Positions 18,476-27,400 are shown, numbered from the stretch's first letter. The stretch is 64,000 nucleotides of DNA from Neobacillus sp. FSL H8-0543 (GCF_038592905.1 NZ_CP151943.1:1173501-1237500), one strand, 5' to 3'. Notes: generated by a model from the sequence alone, not told the origin. Made by a program: numbers and translations.

Positions 18476-19660
18476 TGATGCTGTTACTACTAATGGTTCT
18501 TTTTTCAAACCACGGTCGTAGATGATGGTTGTGAGTATAGCGATTAGGAATAGGCCAATAAGTACGTAGAATAAGGCAGACATACTATATAGATCAACGA
18601 TCATTCCTCCCAGTAATGGTCCGACCATTCTGCCACCAGTTGCGGTACTGTTTACGATGCCTTGGTAGAATCCTTCCCTGCCTTTTGGTGCTAAGTTGAA
18701 GGCGATCGTTGGGACTGCCGGCCAGATAAACATTTCACCAATGGTTAGGATAATCATTCCGACTAAAAATCCAGTAAAAGCGCTGGCATTGCCTGCAACT
18801 AAGAAAGAAACAATAAATATTCCCATTCCAATGATTATTTGTACCTTTAGTGTAGTAGCTAGGCGTTTAATTAATCCATTCAATAATGGTTGACCAAGAA
18901 CAATTAATGCTCCATTAATTGTCCATAATAGGCTGTATTGCATTAAAGAAATATTAATTTCTTGTGTGTAAGTCGCAATAGTTGTCTGCCATTGAACATA
19001 ACCCACCCAGCATAACAGATAACCCGTACAAAGAATTAATAACGCATATAGTTTCACTCGACTTTTCAATACTACTCCATTTGCAAGAGAGTTGTTGGCT
19101 TGTTTTACAGCCCCTGCCTCAATTCCTTTATAACCAAATACAGCGATTAGTAAAAAGATGACAAACATAATTGTGTTGGCAAGGAAGATTAAATCAAAAG
19201 AATAATTAGCAACAATCCCTCCAAGAGCTGCACCGACGGCTACACCTAAGTTTTGTGCCACATAGATAGCGTTGAAGGCTTTGCGACCGCCCTCTTTCCA
19301 TACTGAACCTGCCATAGCAAACATTGCTGGGAAAATCACACCAGTTCCAAAGCCAATAAGGATTTGAAAGACAATGTATTCTGGCCAGCCGTGCCAAAAC
19401 GTTAATCCAACAAGGGCTGAAAGGGTGATGGAGATTCCTAGTAGAATCGATTTATAGCCACCAATTTTATCAAATAAACTACCGCCATATAGATTTCCAA
19501 TGACGCTAGCTCCTGCATTTAACATTAATACTACACCTGCAACCGATAACGATTTACCTAAATGATCGTGAATATAGATGGTATTTAAAGGCCATAAAAA
19601 AGAAGAGCCTGTTACATTCACTGCCATTCCAATGATTAAGAGCCATAAGGCACGTGGCAC
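18461..19660 (-). CDS. MFS transporter (YttB-like)
   Basis: 399 residues with 12 predicted membrane helices; the loop between helices 2 and 3 reads GGSLFDKIGGYKS, a recognisable MFS motif A variant. It lacks signatures that define substrate; the family position beside leuS matches B. subtilis yttB, a putative drug-type exporter. The last codons lie inside a 10-bp palindrome. Start ATG 19660 follows an AGGAGCGG site. No operon partner is seen. Confidence 0.8.
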   Translation of the reverse strand: MPRALWLLIIGMAVNVTGSSFLWPLNTIYIHDHLGKSLSVAGVVLMLNAGASVIGNLYGGSLFDKIGGYKSILLGISITLSALVGLTFWHGWPEYIVFQILIGFGTGVIFPAMFAMAGSVWKEGGRKAFNAIYVAQNLGVAVGAALGGIVANYSFDLIFLANTIMFVIFLLIAVFGYKGIEAGAVKQANNSLANGVVLKSRVKLYALLILCTGYLLCWVGYVQWQTTIATYTQEINISLMQYSLLWTINGALIVLGQPLLNGLIKRLATTLKVQIIIGMGIFIVSFLVAGNASAFTGFLVGMIILTIGEMFIWPAVPTIAFNLAPKGREGFYQGIVNSTATGGRMVGPLLGGMIVDLYSMSALFYVLIGLFLIAILTTIIYDRGLKKEPLVVTASTVSQ

Positions 19661-20042
19661 GAAAACCGCTCCTTTACCTATTAACTATTTAATTTCCAAA
19701 GGTTATTTTATTCCTATTTCTGATTCCGTGCAATCTCTTTTTGTTTTCTATTTTTCAGTCATGAGATGGATTTGCTCTCCATTGGCTACCATAGTTGCTC
19801 TTTCCTTTTGGCTTCAGTCGCGCGAGATTCAGCCTCGATTCCGCGCAATTCAGCGTTTATTCCGCGACACGCAACAAATCCTTCATCCAATTGACAGTTA
19901 GACAAAAATTTGTCACAATAATCATTAGAAAACACTGTTCTCCTAAGAGAAACAGTGTTTTCCTCACCGAATTATTTTAGGCTCTTACTCTAAACTTCTT
20001 ATTCTTTCTTGGTCGGACGAATTAAGAGTTTAGTGGAAGGGT
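19661..20042. other. Intergenic region with short 21-bp direct repeats and a terminator
   Basis: Upstream of the MFS gene and downstream of nrfA. Around 19815-19870 two adjacent 21-bp units (attcag...attccgcg) form a mini-repeat. The remainder holds the nrfA terminator (19927-19963) and the promoter region of the MFS gene. No gene is supported. Confidence 0.5.
19927..19963 (-). terminator. Terminator downstream of nrfA
   Basis: AAAACACTGTT pairs with AACAGTGTTTT around about 11 nt; on the minus strand it follows the nrfA stop by 80 bp. Confidence 0.8.
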
Positions 20043-21494
20043 CTATTTTTTTACTGCTGGTGCTACTGGTTGTTGTGCAGGGAAATAGCTATTTACGGCA
20101 TGGTCTTTTTTCTTAAAGTTATCTGTTTCTGCCTGAACAGCCTTTTTCACCTTTTCAATTTCCTGGTCAAGCTCCTTCATATCGACACCTTTTTTAACTA
20201 ACTCTTCAGTTGCAAGACGAATCGCATTATTTGATTGAACAGTTGATTCTCTTAATGAATCCATTGATCCTTGTGGATTGTGGAAGCCTGAAGAATTTTC
20301 TGCTGCAACAAAATCCCAGAACCATTGACCCTTACGGACAAATTCCTGTGCTTGCTTGATCTTGTCTTCGCTTACACCAGAAGTAATCATTTTGTTTACA
20401 TAATAATGTGCAGTTGTTGATATATTCTGTGCTTCATGTAAAGCACTAAAGTTCGTTTCTTGTATGTCAGCAACACGGTCTTTTAATTTATCTAAATCAC
20501 GGTCACCGTGACATTGTCCGCAAGATGTGTCCATTGTTTTAAGCGGTGAAGTCCACCAGTGGGATGTAATCTTTCTCTTTCCATCAACACGCTCAAACGG
20601 CATATGGCAATCTGCGCAGCTAACGTTTGCTTTTCCGTGTGTGCCTTGTGCATGTGTTTCGAATTCAGAGTGCTGTGCCTTTAACATTGGCGCTCCTGAA
20701 ATATTGCTAATCCAGTCTTTTTCGAAGCCGTTTTCTTTAGCAATTGTATTATAGTATTCATATATATCTTCTGGTTTGAAGCCTTCAGCCCATGGGAAGA
20801 TAACTTCACTATTACTAGCAGCAAAATGATATTCCACGTGACACTGACCGCAAACATAGCTACGCATATCGTTCTTAGTCGGATTAGAAACATCAATACC
20901 TTGGGATTCTAAACCTTTCGTGAAGCTAGGACGAGTGATGCGTAAATCCATTGTCTCTGGATCATGACAATCAGAACAGCCGATTGGCGAGTGGCCCATT
21001 GCTTCACCTTTCGTCCAAATCTCACTATTAAAATTTGCCCCCCAATAGTCGTCGCCCATTTCTTCAAGCATTTGTGGGACTGCAGTAGATTTACACGTAT
21101 AGCATGAACCAACTGATTTATCAGTAATACGTTTAACATTTTTTATGTCTTCAAGTGCGTACGTATGACCGCGGTCCTCATTATATTCAACAGCGAAACC
21201 ATATCCGTTGAAAAGTACTGGTAGTAGTGGCTCTTTATCCGGATCGTACTTGCTACGTTTTACTGAACCGCCGTAAGTTGTGTCTTCCATTTTTTCATTT
21301 TTCATATAGCTATTATATTGAAGCGGAAATAAATCTTTGAACGCTTCATTGCTTATCTCATCTGCAGAAAGGCCTGTAGTCTCCTTGGAATCTGATGCAT
21401 TTGCTGTTTTGCTCTCACCGTCATTACTACAACCTGTAATGATTAGGACAAATGTCAACAGAAGGAGGTATGCCCCATAACGGAACCTCTTCAT
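20043..21494 (-). CDS. nrfA: Cytochrome c nitrite reductase, pentahaem catalytic subunit
   Basis: 483 residues. Lipoprotein signal with lipobox cysteine C22 (ITGC), so the enzyme is anchored outside the membrane. Five haem sites: the catalytic CYTCK (131-135, lysine-ligated) and four CxxCH at 173, 215, 293 and 325; this is the exact NrfA pattern. It reduces nitrite to ammonium with six electrons (respiratory ammonification). The gene follows nrfH by 2 bp and an unknown membrane protein gene precedes nrfH. Expression under low oxygen is suggested by an Fnr-type site upstream of the operon. B. subtilis lacks it. Confidence 0.96.
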   Translation of the reverse strand: MKRFRYGAYLLLLTFVLIITGCSNDGESKTANASDSKETTGLSADEISNEAFKDLFPLQYNSYMKNEKMEDTTYGGSVKRSKYDPDKEPLLPVLFNGYGFAVEYNEDRGHTYALEDIKNVKRITDKSVGSCYTCKSTAVPQMLEEMGDDYWGANFNSEIWTKGEAMGHSPIGCSDCHDPETMDLRITRPSFTKGLESQGIDVSNPTKNDMRSYVCGQCHVEYHFAASNSEVIFPWAEGFKPEDIYEYYNTIAKENGFEKDWISNISGAPMLKAQHSEFETHAQGTHGKANVSCADCHMPFERVDGKRKITSHWWTSPLKTMDTSCGQCHGDRDLDKLKDRVADIQETNFSALHEAQNISTTAHYYVNKMITSGVSEDKIKQAQEFVRKGQWFWDFVAAENSSGFHNPQGSMDSLRESTVQSNNAIRLATEELVKKGVDMKELDQEIEKVKKAVQAETDNFKKKDHAVNSYFPAQQPVAPAVKK

Positions 21495-21496
21495 TC

Positions 21497-22021
21497 TTAA
21501 AATCCTCCCTTAATTTTTAATAAATCGCCTGATTTAGCTGGCTTATCAAATGTATCATCTTTAAAGTCTGCTCCATGTGGTACTGTTTGGTGACAGGACA
21601 TACAGTTGTCTTTAGAATCATGTGATACATTCGTAACCGTACTTGCATGACAGTCTGCACAATTTTGATTAATGACTCTCATCGTACGTGAGGTCGCATA
21701 AATCCGATCTGGTATATCCTCAGTACCTAGAGTATTGTAGTAGATATGAGTCATACCCGCGCGACCTTTAAAAAATAATTTCCCTACCTCACTTTCATGC
21801 GGCAGGTGGCAATCATTGCACTGCAACTCCGAGTGAGTGGAATCAACGAAGGATGTATAAACATTTTCCATCGTGTGGCAATTTTGGCAGAAATTCGGGG
21901 AATCTAAGTAAGCCATTGTTTTTACTGTTCCGAAAGATAGAGCGACACCTACTAACAAAGCCACTACTAATAACACCCTTTTATCGATGGCCATCAATTT
22001 TTTGAACCATTTTTTAAACAT
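21497..22021 (-). CDS. nrfH: NrfH, tetrahaem NapC/NirT-type quinol oxidase subunit
   Basis: 174 residues from ATG 22021, which has a textbook GGGAGGTG 5 nt upstream (a longer frame begins at 22096). One N-terminal membrane anchor (about 14-33), then four haem motifs: CQNCH (45-49), CNDCH (68-72), CADCH and CMSCH. NrfH takes electrons from menaquinol and passes them to NrfA in the same complex. The menaquinone pathway is encoded 20 kb away in this window. Confidence 0.95.
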   Translation of the reverse strand: MFKKWFKKLMAIDKRVLLVVALLVGVALSFGTVKTMAYLDSPNFCQNCHTMENVYTSFVDSTHSELQCNDCHLPHESEVGKLFFKGRAGMTHIYYNTLGTEDIPDRIYATSRTMRVINQNCADCHASTVTNVSHDSKDNCMSCHQTVPHGADFKDDTFDKPAKSGDLLKIKGGF

Positions 22022-22107
22022 CTTTTCACCTCCCATATAATATCTTTCTCTCTCTAAAAATTTATATAATAAAGTACTTTCGCACTTTACCACCAAAAGG
22101 AATGGTA

Positions 22108-22923
22108 TTACTTTTTTCTTCTTTTCACTAAAATGATCATCCCACCAATAGCGATTAAGCCAATTACACTAAAAGCAGCTATTTCAAGCATATTCAAATC
22201 ATTTTTAGTCTCTTTATTTTGAACTGGTTCATCATCAACAAATTCGACAGTTGGTTTTGTTTCACTACGCTCATACTTCATTGAAAAACTTTTTGAATCT
22301 CCCGCTTTTAACCCTTGAAAATTATAAGAAAATATCCCTTCTTCATCTGCATGGGTTTGCTTTTTTTCTGGTTCAGGATCTAGCACAATATTTTCCGCCA
22401 TTAGCGGTTGGATAAACGAAACATTGAACAGACTGATATCAGCAAAACTTTTAAATTGATAGTCAAGTGACTTTTTTTCTTTATCAACAGTTAATTTATC
22501 TGTGTAATATTCAACGACAAATTTATATACTTCATTCGGCTGTATTTCCTCACTAGTTGTCCAAGAAATGGTTCCTTTATCCTCGTCGATTGTGTATTCA
22601 ATCTCATATACCTTTGATAAATCACTTGAGTAATCTGCAACATAGCCAACACGGAAGTTCTTCTCGTCCATTGGTAGGGGAATTTCGATTTGTCCTTTTT
22701 GCGGCTGATCCGTCTGGTTAAGCATTGTTCCCTGGTAACCAATTAATAACGGGGGGTGCTCTTTCTTTTCATCATTTGGATGGTAAGCAAACTCAGGCAT
22801 AACCTTAATAGATAACTCTTCAAAGGTTAGGATATTTTTATTTTCCTCGGCAGTTGTTATTGATGGATATATCATTAGCAATAAACAAAAAAGAATGTTT
22901 AGAATGACCAGGTATTTTTTCAT
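22108..22923 (-). CDS. Unknown membrane-anchored extracytoplasmic protein, first gene of the nrf operon
   Basis: 271 residues from ATG 22923 (AAAGGA at about 9 nt; the frame begins at 22965). A signal peptide (LVILNILFCLLLMIYP) is followed by about 210 residues of beta-rich extracellular chain with no cysteine and no haem motif, then a single C-terminal helix (IAAFSVIGLIAIGGMIILV) ending in RRKK, i.e. a type I topology. It starts the transcript and is 86 bp from the nrfH start. I do not recognise the family. Position suggests a role in assembly or wall-side placement of the NrfHA complex; that is inference. Confidence 0.75.
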   Translation of the reverse strand: MKKYLVILNILFCLLLMIYPSITTAEENKNILTFEELSIKVMPEFAYHPNDEKKEHPPLLIGYQGTMLNQTDQPQKGQIEIPLPMDEKNFRVGYVADYSSDLSKVYEIEYTIDEDKGTISWTTSEEIQPNEVYKFVVEYYTDKLTVDKEKKSLDYQFKSFADISLFNVSFIQPLMAENIVLDPEPEKKQTHADEEGIFSYNFQGLKAGDSKSFSMKYERSETKPTVEFVDDEPVQNKETKNDLNMLEIAAFSVIGLIAIGGMIILVKRRKK

Positions 22924-22954
22924 TTTCATGCTTCCTTTCAGGATGTGAATAAAT

Positions 22955-22970
22955 TGTGAACGCATTCACA
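22955..22970. promoter_or_regulatory. Proximal palindrome of the nrf operon: Fnr-like and cre-like
   Basis: TGTGAACGCATTCACA is a perfect TGTGA-N6-TCACA palindrome 32 bp upstream of the first start codon. The same bases match the CcpA cre consensus TGWNANCGNTNWCA at 13 of 14 positions. Its place between the likely promoter and the gene suits a road-block site better than an activator site. Confidence 0.6.
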
Positions 22971-23065
22971 ATAAAATGTAAAAAAAATTAATAAACATTT
23001 TATTCTTAAATTATTAAAAATTTTTGAATTTTCCGCGAGCACATTGATACCTTATTTATATCTTA

Positions 23066-23108
23066 TTTATCCCATTTTAGCCTAACTCAATCTGTGACCT
23101 AAATCACA
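23066..23108 (-). promoter_or_regulatory. Fnr-dependent promoter of the nrf operon
   Basis: TGTGACCTAAATCACA (23093-23108) matches the Fnr consensus TGTGA-N6-TCACA exactly. A possible -10, GATAAA (23066-23071), has its centre 32 bp downstream of the centre of the box, the geometry of a class II Fnr-activated promoter with the box near -41.5. Confidence 0.65.
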
Positions 23109-23186
23109 AAAATAATTTGAGATATTTCTAATTTGTGAACACGGATTTTTCCTTATTTACACTGTGTTTTCTATGTTTTTCTCAAT

Positions 23187-23221
23187 AAAAAGCCCTCAAC
23201 GGATTGTTGAAGGCTTTTTGC
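23187..23221 (-). terminator. Terminator after the ytzC operon
   Basis: AAGCC.TCAAC pairs with GTTGA.GGCTT (one mismatch) with A5 and T5 on either side. Confidence 0.8.
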
Positions 23222-23232
23222 TTTTAGGATGA

Positions 23233-23403
23233 TTAATTCTTTTCTTGATGGAATTTAGATTTTACAGGCTGTCCGCCTGAATCTTCATATTTCTTCTTTG
23301 CTTGTTTTACAATATCAAAATCTTTTCCCGCCTCAAGATCTTGATTATTGATTCCATTACGTGTTTTTTGTTCAGGATTTTGTTGTTTCGAGCGCTTTTT
23401 CAA
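23233..23403 (-). CDS. 56-residue hydrophilic protein, translationally coupled to ytzC
   Basis: Starts at TTG 23403, whose last two bases are shared with the TGA stop of ytzC (TTGA overlap), behind the AAGGGGAG site. The product is very basic and polar: KKRSKQQNPEQK at the N terminus, then NNQDLEAGKDFDIVKQAKKK and a tail KSKFHQEKN, with no hydrophobic core. The composition is like small spore-coat or acid-soluble spore proteins, but I cannot place it in a family. The stop overlap and the following terminator support it as a real gene. Confidence 0.65.
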   Translation of the reverse strand: MKKRSKQQNPEQKTRNGINNQDLEAGKDFDIVKQAKKKYEDSGGQPVKSKFHQEKN

Positions 23404-23693
23404 GAGTATTCTCCCCTTCCTCCTGCCGTATGGCCTCCCTGTAAAATCATCGTATTTTGCATCTGCTGTATCTGAAGCCTCATCCGATGAAGCTGATCCC
23501 GCTGCTGGGCGTTGGCGCTATGTGCCATCTTGGCAATATCCTGATATGTTTGTTCCAGTCGCTGCAACGCTGTCGTATAATCATCATCGTTATAGTGCTC
23601 CTGAAGGCTACTTTCTTTAAATTCATCCTGGGCATATCGAATAGCATCCTCACATTGCTGCATTAACTCACTCATTGAATCACGAGTAGCCAT
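23400..23693 (-). CDS. ytzC: DUF2524 family protein (YtzC)
   Basis: 97 residues, mostly amphipathic helices (likely coiled coil) with the conserved stretch KMAHSANAQQRDQLHRMRL at about 55-73. This is YtzC of Bacillaceae, function unknown. Possible starts are ATG 23693 with AAGGGGG upstream. The stop codon overlaps the TTG start of a 56-codon gene, so the two are coupled. Divergent from ytqA. Confidence 0.8.
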   Translation of the reverse strand: MATRDSMSELMQQCEDAIRYAQDEFKESSLQEHYNDDDYTTALQRLEQTYQDIAKMAHSANAQQRDQLHRMRLQIQQMQNTMILQGGHTAGGRGEYS

Positions 23694-23916
23694 CTTAAAA
23701 CCCCCTTATATTTATAAAGCACCCACTATTTATAAGAAATGAAGCAAAAACGCTTCATTTCTTATTGTGTTCTCTCTTGTCTTTCCTATTACACCAAGCA
23801 AACGATAATTACTGGCAATTTCCTTGAAAGATTTACAATTGGATATACCACTAACTTCGTGTTAGAATTCAACTATTATTCATAAAAAATTTTTATACAA
23901 AAAGGAGGTTGCTGAT

Positions 23917-24879
23917 ATGATTCAGACCAACCCTTTTCCATATGCATCCGATGATAAACGATACCATACGTGGAATTACCACCTCCGCCAACAATTTGGC
24001 CATAAGGTTTTTAAGGTGGCTTTGGATGGCGGTTTTGACTGCCCAAACCGGGATGGCACTGTCGCACATGGCGGTTGTACATTTTGCAGCGCTTCCGGTT
24101 CCGGAGATTTTGCAGGTAACCGTGTCGAAACACTAGAAACACAATTTCAAGAAATCAAGGAAAAAATGCATACAAAATGGAAAGACGGGAAATACATGGC
24201 GTATTTTCAGGCATTCACAAACACACACGCGCCTGTTGATGTCCTTCGTGAAAAATTTGAAACAGTGCTTAAACAGGAGGGAGTTGTTGGATTATCCATC
24301 GCCACTCGACCTGATTGCCTCCCTGATGATGTTGTTGAATATTTAGCTGAGCTGAACGAAAGAACCTATCTTTGGGTAGAGCTTGGCTTACAAACCGTTC
24401 ATGAACGGACTGCTCTTTTAATTAATCGTGCCCATGATTTCCAGTGCTATGTTGAAGGCGTCAATAAGCTAAGAAAACACGGGATCCGAATTTGCTCGCA
24501 CATCATAAATGGCTTGCCGCTTGAATCTACTGAAATGATGATGAAAACAGCTCGTGAAGTGGCCAAGCTTGATGTCCAAGGAATAAAAATTCATTTACTG
24601 CATCTGCTCAAAGGTACACCGATGGTTAAACAATATGAAAAGGGCATGCTAGATTTTCTTTCTCAAGAGGATTATGTAAATTTAGTATGTGACCAATTGG
24701 AGATTTTACCGCCAGAAATGATTGTCCATCGCATTACTGGTGATGGACCGATTGATTTGATGGTCGGACCGATGTGGAGTGTAAACAAGTGGGAAGTACT
24801 TAATGCTATTGATGCGGAGCTAAAAAGACGAGACAGTTATCAAGGTAAATTTTATCAAGTGAGTAAAGCTGGGATTTAA
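23917..24879 (+). CDS. ytqA: Radical SAM protein YtqA
   Basis: 320 residues. The cluster motif CPNRDGTVAHGGCTFC (residues about 42-57) is the spaced CX(11)CX(2)C-type arrangement of the TIGR01212 radical SAM family, followed by SASGSGDF. It lies one base before mnmM on the same strand, and in B. subtilis the pair has been linked to the mnm5s2U34 tRNA wobble modification (YtqA also named MnmL, as I recall). AAAGGAGG precedes ATG 23917. Confidence 0.85.
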   Translation: MIQTNPFPYASDDKRYHTWNYHLRQQFGHKVFKVALDGGFDCPNRDGTVAHGGCTFCSASGSGDFAGNRVETLETQFQEIKEKMHTKWKDGKYMAYFQAFTNTHAPVDVLREKFETVLKQEGVVGLSIATRPDCLPDDVVEYLAELNERTYLWVELGLQTVHERTALLINRAHDFQCYVEGVNKLRKHGIRICSHIINGLPLESTEMMMKTAREVAKLDVQGIKIHLLHLLKGTPMVKQYEKGMLDFLSQEDYVNLVCDQLEILPPEMIVHRITGDGPIDLMVGPMWSVNKWEVLNAIDAELKRRDSYQGKFYQVSKAGI

Positions 24880-24880
24880 T

Positions 24881-25453
24881 ATGAAGATGGATAAAATCCT
24901 CCCTTTTACTAAGAACTTACTTAAGAAAGCAGTAAAAAGTGGAGAAATTGTTGTCGATGCTACAGTAGGAAATGGCCATGATACATTATTTTTAGCCGAA
25001 CTTGTTGGAGAATCGGGCAGAGTTTTTGGGTTTGATGTTCAGGAGCAAGCAATTTCTGCAACGAAGGAACGATTGAGCCAGTACGGATACCTTGAACGAG
25101 TAACTATTTTTCATACAGGACATGAACAACTTGAAAAAATGATACCTTCAGAATATCATGGGAAAATAACGGGGGCTGTTTTTAATTTAGGTTATTTGCC
25201 AAATAGTGATAAATCGATTTTCACAAGACCAGAGTCAACGATTTCAGCTGTTGAACAGATGATTTCTGTCTTGGCGCCAGAAGGGATTATTGTCCTTGTG
25301 ATTTATCACGGCTTTCCCGAAGGTGCTGTTGAGCGCGATGCTTTACTAAGCTATTGCCAACAGATTGATCAAAAGACAGCGCATGTTTTAAAATATCAGT
25401 ATATTAACCAACAAAATAATCCGCCCTTTATCATTGCAATCGAGAAAATCTAA
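24881..25453 (+). CDS. mnmM: tRNA mnm5s2U34 methyltransferase (YtqB/MnmM)
   Basis: 190 residues of a class I methyltransferase: VVDATVGNGHDTLFLAELV (about 24-42) is the SAM-binding motif I and FDVQEQAI motif II; the conserved FNLGYLPNSDK is typical of the YtqB family. It methylates nm5s2U at the tRNA wobble position, replacing the MnmC methyl-transfer step absent in Bacilli. Start ATG is 1 bp after the ytqA stop, so translation is coupled. A bidirectional terminator follows. Confidence 0.88.
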   Translation: MKMDKILPFTKNLLKKAVKSGEIVVDATVGNGHDTLFLAELVGESGRVFGFDVQEQAISATKERLSQYGYLERVTIFHTGHEQLEKMIPSEYHGKITGAVFNLGYLPNSDKSIFTRPESTISAVEQMISVLAPEGIIVLVIYHGFPEGAVERDALLSYCQQIDQKTAHVLKYQYINQQNNPPFIIAIEKI

Positions 25454-25481
25454 AACCAGGCTCAGCCTGGTTTTTTATTTT
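25452..25481. terminator. Bidirectional terminator between mnmM and ytpB
   Basis: AAAACCAGGCT and AGCCTGGTTTT form a near-continuous hairpin followed by T-rich sequence. Confidence 0.9.
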
Positions 25482-26578
25482 GATTCAAGATATTTCGGTT
25501 TTCTATTCCCTCGAGTGACAAATGCAGGTAGCCATTTTTGAAAGGATCGGTAGGCAAGTCCATTTATATAGAAAAAATAGCTAACCGAACCGCCAGTTTT
25601 GATCATACTTTTAGCCAATTTGCGGACGTTTTTTTGTTTTCTAACTTTACTGTCAGAGAGATAAATCCCTAACAAACCTCGGTTGATCAATTGGTGAAAC
25701 CTTTTATGTGGCAAATACTCTGTATGTCGATCTGCTTCAAAAACAAAATGCTTTAACCGTTCAAAAAGCGTCTCCTCATTTTCGTAATAAAAACAGAAAT
25801 TCAAGTCCCCACCGGCCTTGTCCTCTTCTTGATCAATAAAATAATCTAGAAGTATATGGAGACCCTGTATGTATGGAAAATAACCCTTACGAATATTTTC
25901 TGCATCACTAGCTTTAAAGTCAGCTCTCATCGCATAGGAAATAAGACAAAAAATCCCTAGTGTTGAACCAGAGCATGCCGAAAATTCATACCATTCCATC
26001 TCAGGAAACCTGTTTTGATGAAGATGGAACCATGCTTCCAAGCGCGGCACCCTCTCGGCTTGGTTTACATGCTTGTGAATTTGCAAATCACAATAGTAGT
26101 CACAAAGTTCCTTAAGGTACTCACTAATTAAGGAGTAATTTTGCAGCTCCCGTAAAACGGTTCTGCAGGTTTCTGTTAAATCATTCAAGTAATTACCATC
26201 GTCTTGATCTTCCCGAAGACGGTAGTAGTTTTTTGGCCCGCTCTCTAAGGTTAGTGCATCTGCCATTGCTTCATGGAGTGCAGCAAAGTCCTCAGGGTCT
26301 AGGGAAGTGCTTCGGTCACAAAGATTATCTAAGTAATCACTAATTGTTTGATAGGCAACAATAAATTCTACCGCTTTTTTATATTCTTTCATTGCCATGA
26401 GGGCAAGAATACCTCCCCCTTCACAATGAAAGGTTTTATGTTTGATGCTCGCAAGTGCCTGGGTTCTTAACTCTGGATTAGGAATATTTTCTGCCCTCTC
26501 TGTCCATTTATTAAGCTCTTGATGAACGGCTGGAATAATTCGTCGATATATCTTGGACATTAAGCTGATGGGCATCAC
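25475..26578 (-). CDS. ytpB: Tetraprenyl-beta-curcumene synthase (YtpB, DUF2600)
   Basis: 367 residues, all alpha. The acidic stretch YLDNLCDRSTSLDPED (about 98-113) corresponds to the metal-diphosphate-binding region of this atypical terpene cyclase family. YtpB makes tetraprenyl-beta-curcumene, precursor of C35 sesquarterpenes of spores and cells. The frame can start at GTG 26578 or the adjacent ATG 26575; AAGGAGGG lies 10-13 nt upstream. It is 18 bp after ytpA on the same strand; B. subtilis ytpAB is a SigM-controlled operon. Confidence 0.88.
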   Translation of the reverse strand: MMPISLMSKIYRRIIPAVHQELNKWTERAENIPNPELRTQALASIKHKTFHCEGGGILALMAMKEYKKAVEFIVAYQTISDYLDNLCDRSTSLDPEDFAALHEAMADALTLESGPKNYYRLREDQDDGNYLNDLTETCRTVLRELQNYSLISEYLKELCDYYCDLQIHKHVNQAERVPRLEAWFHLHQNRFPEMEWYEFSACSGSTLGIFCLISYAMRADFKASDAENIRKGYFPYIQGLHILLDYFIDQEEDKAGGDLNFCFYYENEETLFERLKHFVFEADRHTEYLPHKRFHQLINRGLLGIYLSDSKVRKQKNVRKLAKSMIKTGGSVSYFFYINGLAYRSFQKWLPAFVTRGNRKPKYLESK

Positions 26579-26596
26579 CTGAAAATCTCCCTCCTT

Positions 26597-27400
26597 TTAT
26601 ACAATATAGCCTATTGCTTTTAATTGGCTGGTGACAAAATCCTTAGCATACTCGAATATATCTTCCCGTTCAGGTTCATTAAAGATTTCGTGGTAACATT
26701 TCGGCCACACCTTAAATCTTTTCTCTGATAATGGAGCTTGATTAAACCAATCCTTTACTGCATCTTTATTCACAATTTTATCATCACCCGCTTGCATGAC
26801 CAGCATTGGCACATCTTGCGTTTTATCCATAACAAGAAATGCCTGCTTAATTGCGGCTGCTAACTCCCGATACCATCTTACCGAGACTTTCGTAATATAG
26901 AGAGTATCACCTGAATCTGCTTCCCATACCTCTTCGTTTCTCGTAGCCATCTTAACTGTTAAACCCGAGTTCATTCGTAAGGTAGGAAAAACTACATTTA
27001 TTGGATGTGATAGAGCATCTAAAAACTTTGATGGGGTATGAATTAGTCCTAGACAGGGTGAAGAAAGGATCACACCGGCTATATCGAGTTTTTCTTCCTG
27101 TAAGAGGCGAATGGTAATTAGCCCGCCCATACTATGTCCTAGCAGAAATACTGGCAAGTCATATTGATAGGCAGCCTTTATCCAATCTTTAACTTCAATT
27201 AAATATTCGTTGAAGGAATCGATATGGCCCCTGCGGGATCTTGTTGTCATACCTTGCCCGGGAAGGTCACCCATAATGACATGAAAACCTGATAAACGCC
27301 ACATTTCAATTAACCAACCATAGCGGCGGTGATGCTCCATTGCGCCATGAATCATCACAATGACCGCTTTCGCTTCCCCTTCAGCTTCCCACTTCCACAT
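26597..27400 (-). CDS. ytpA: Alpha/beta hydrolase, lysophospholipase YtpA (bacilysocin)
   Basis: 267 residues. The nucleophile elbow is GHSMGG (serine about 93), the oxyanion loop HGAMEHHRRY is near residue 18, and the acid and histidine lie in AGDDKIV and CYHEIFNE. This is the monoacylglycerol-lipase-like branch; in B. subtilis YtpA releases the phospholipid antibiotic bacilysocin. No signal peptide. AGGAGG precedes ATG 27400. First gene of ytpA-ytpB. Confidence 0.88.
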   Translation of the reverse strand: MWKWEAEGEAKAVIVMIHGAMEHHRRYGWLIEMWRLSGFHVIMGDLPGQGMTTRSRRGHIDSFNEYLIEVKDWIKAAYQYDLPVFLLGHSMGGLITIRLLQEEKLDIAGVILSSPCLGLIHTPSKFLDALSHPINVVFPTLRMNSGLTVKMATRNEEVWEADSGDTLYITKVSVRWYRELAAAIKQAFLVMDKTQDVPMLVMQAGDDKIVNKDAVKDWFNQAPLSEKRFKVWPKCYHEIFNEPEREDIFEYAKDFVTSQLKAIGYIV

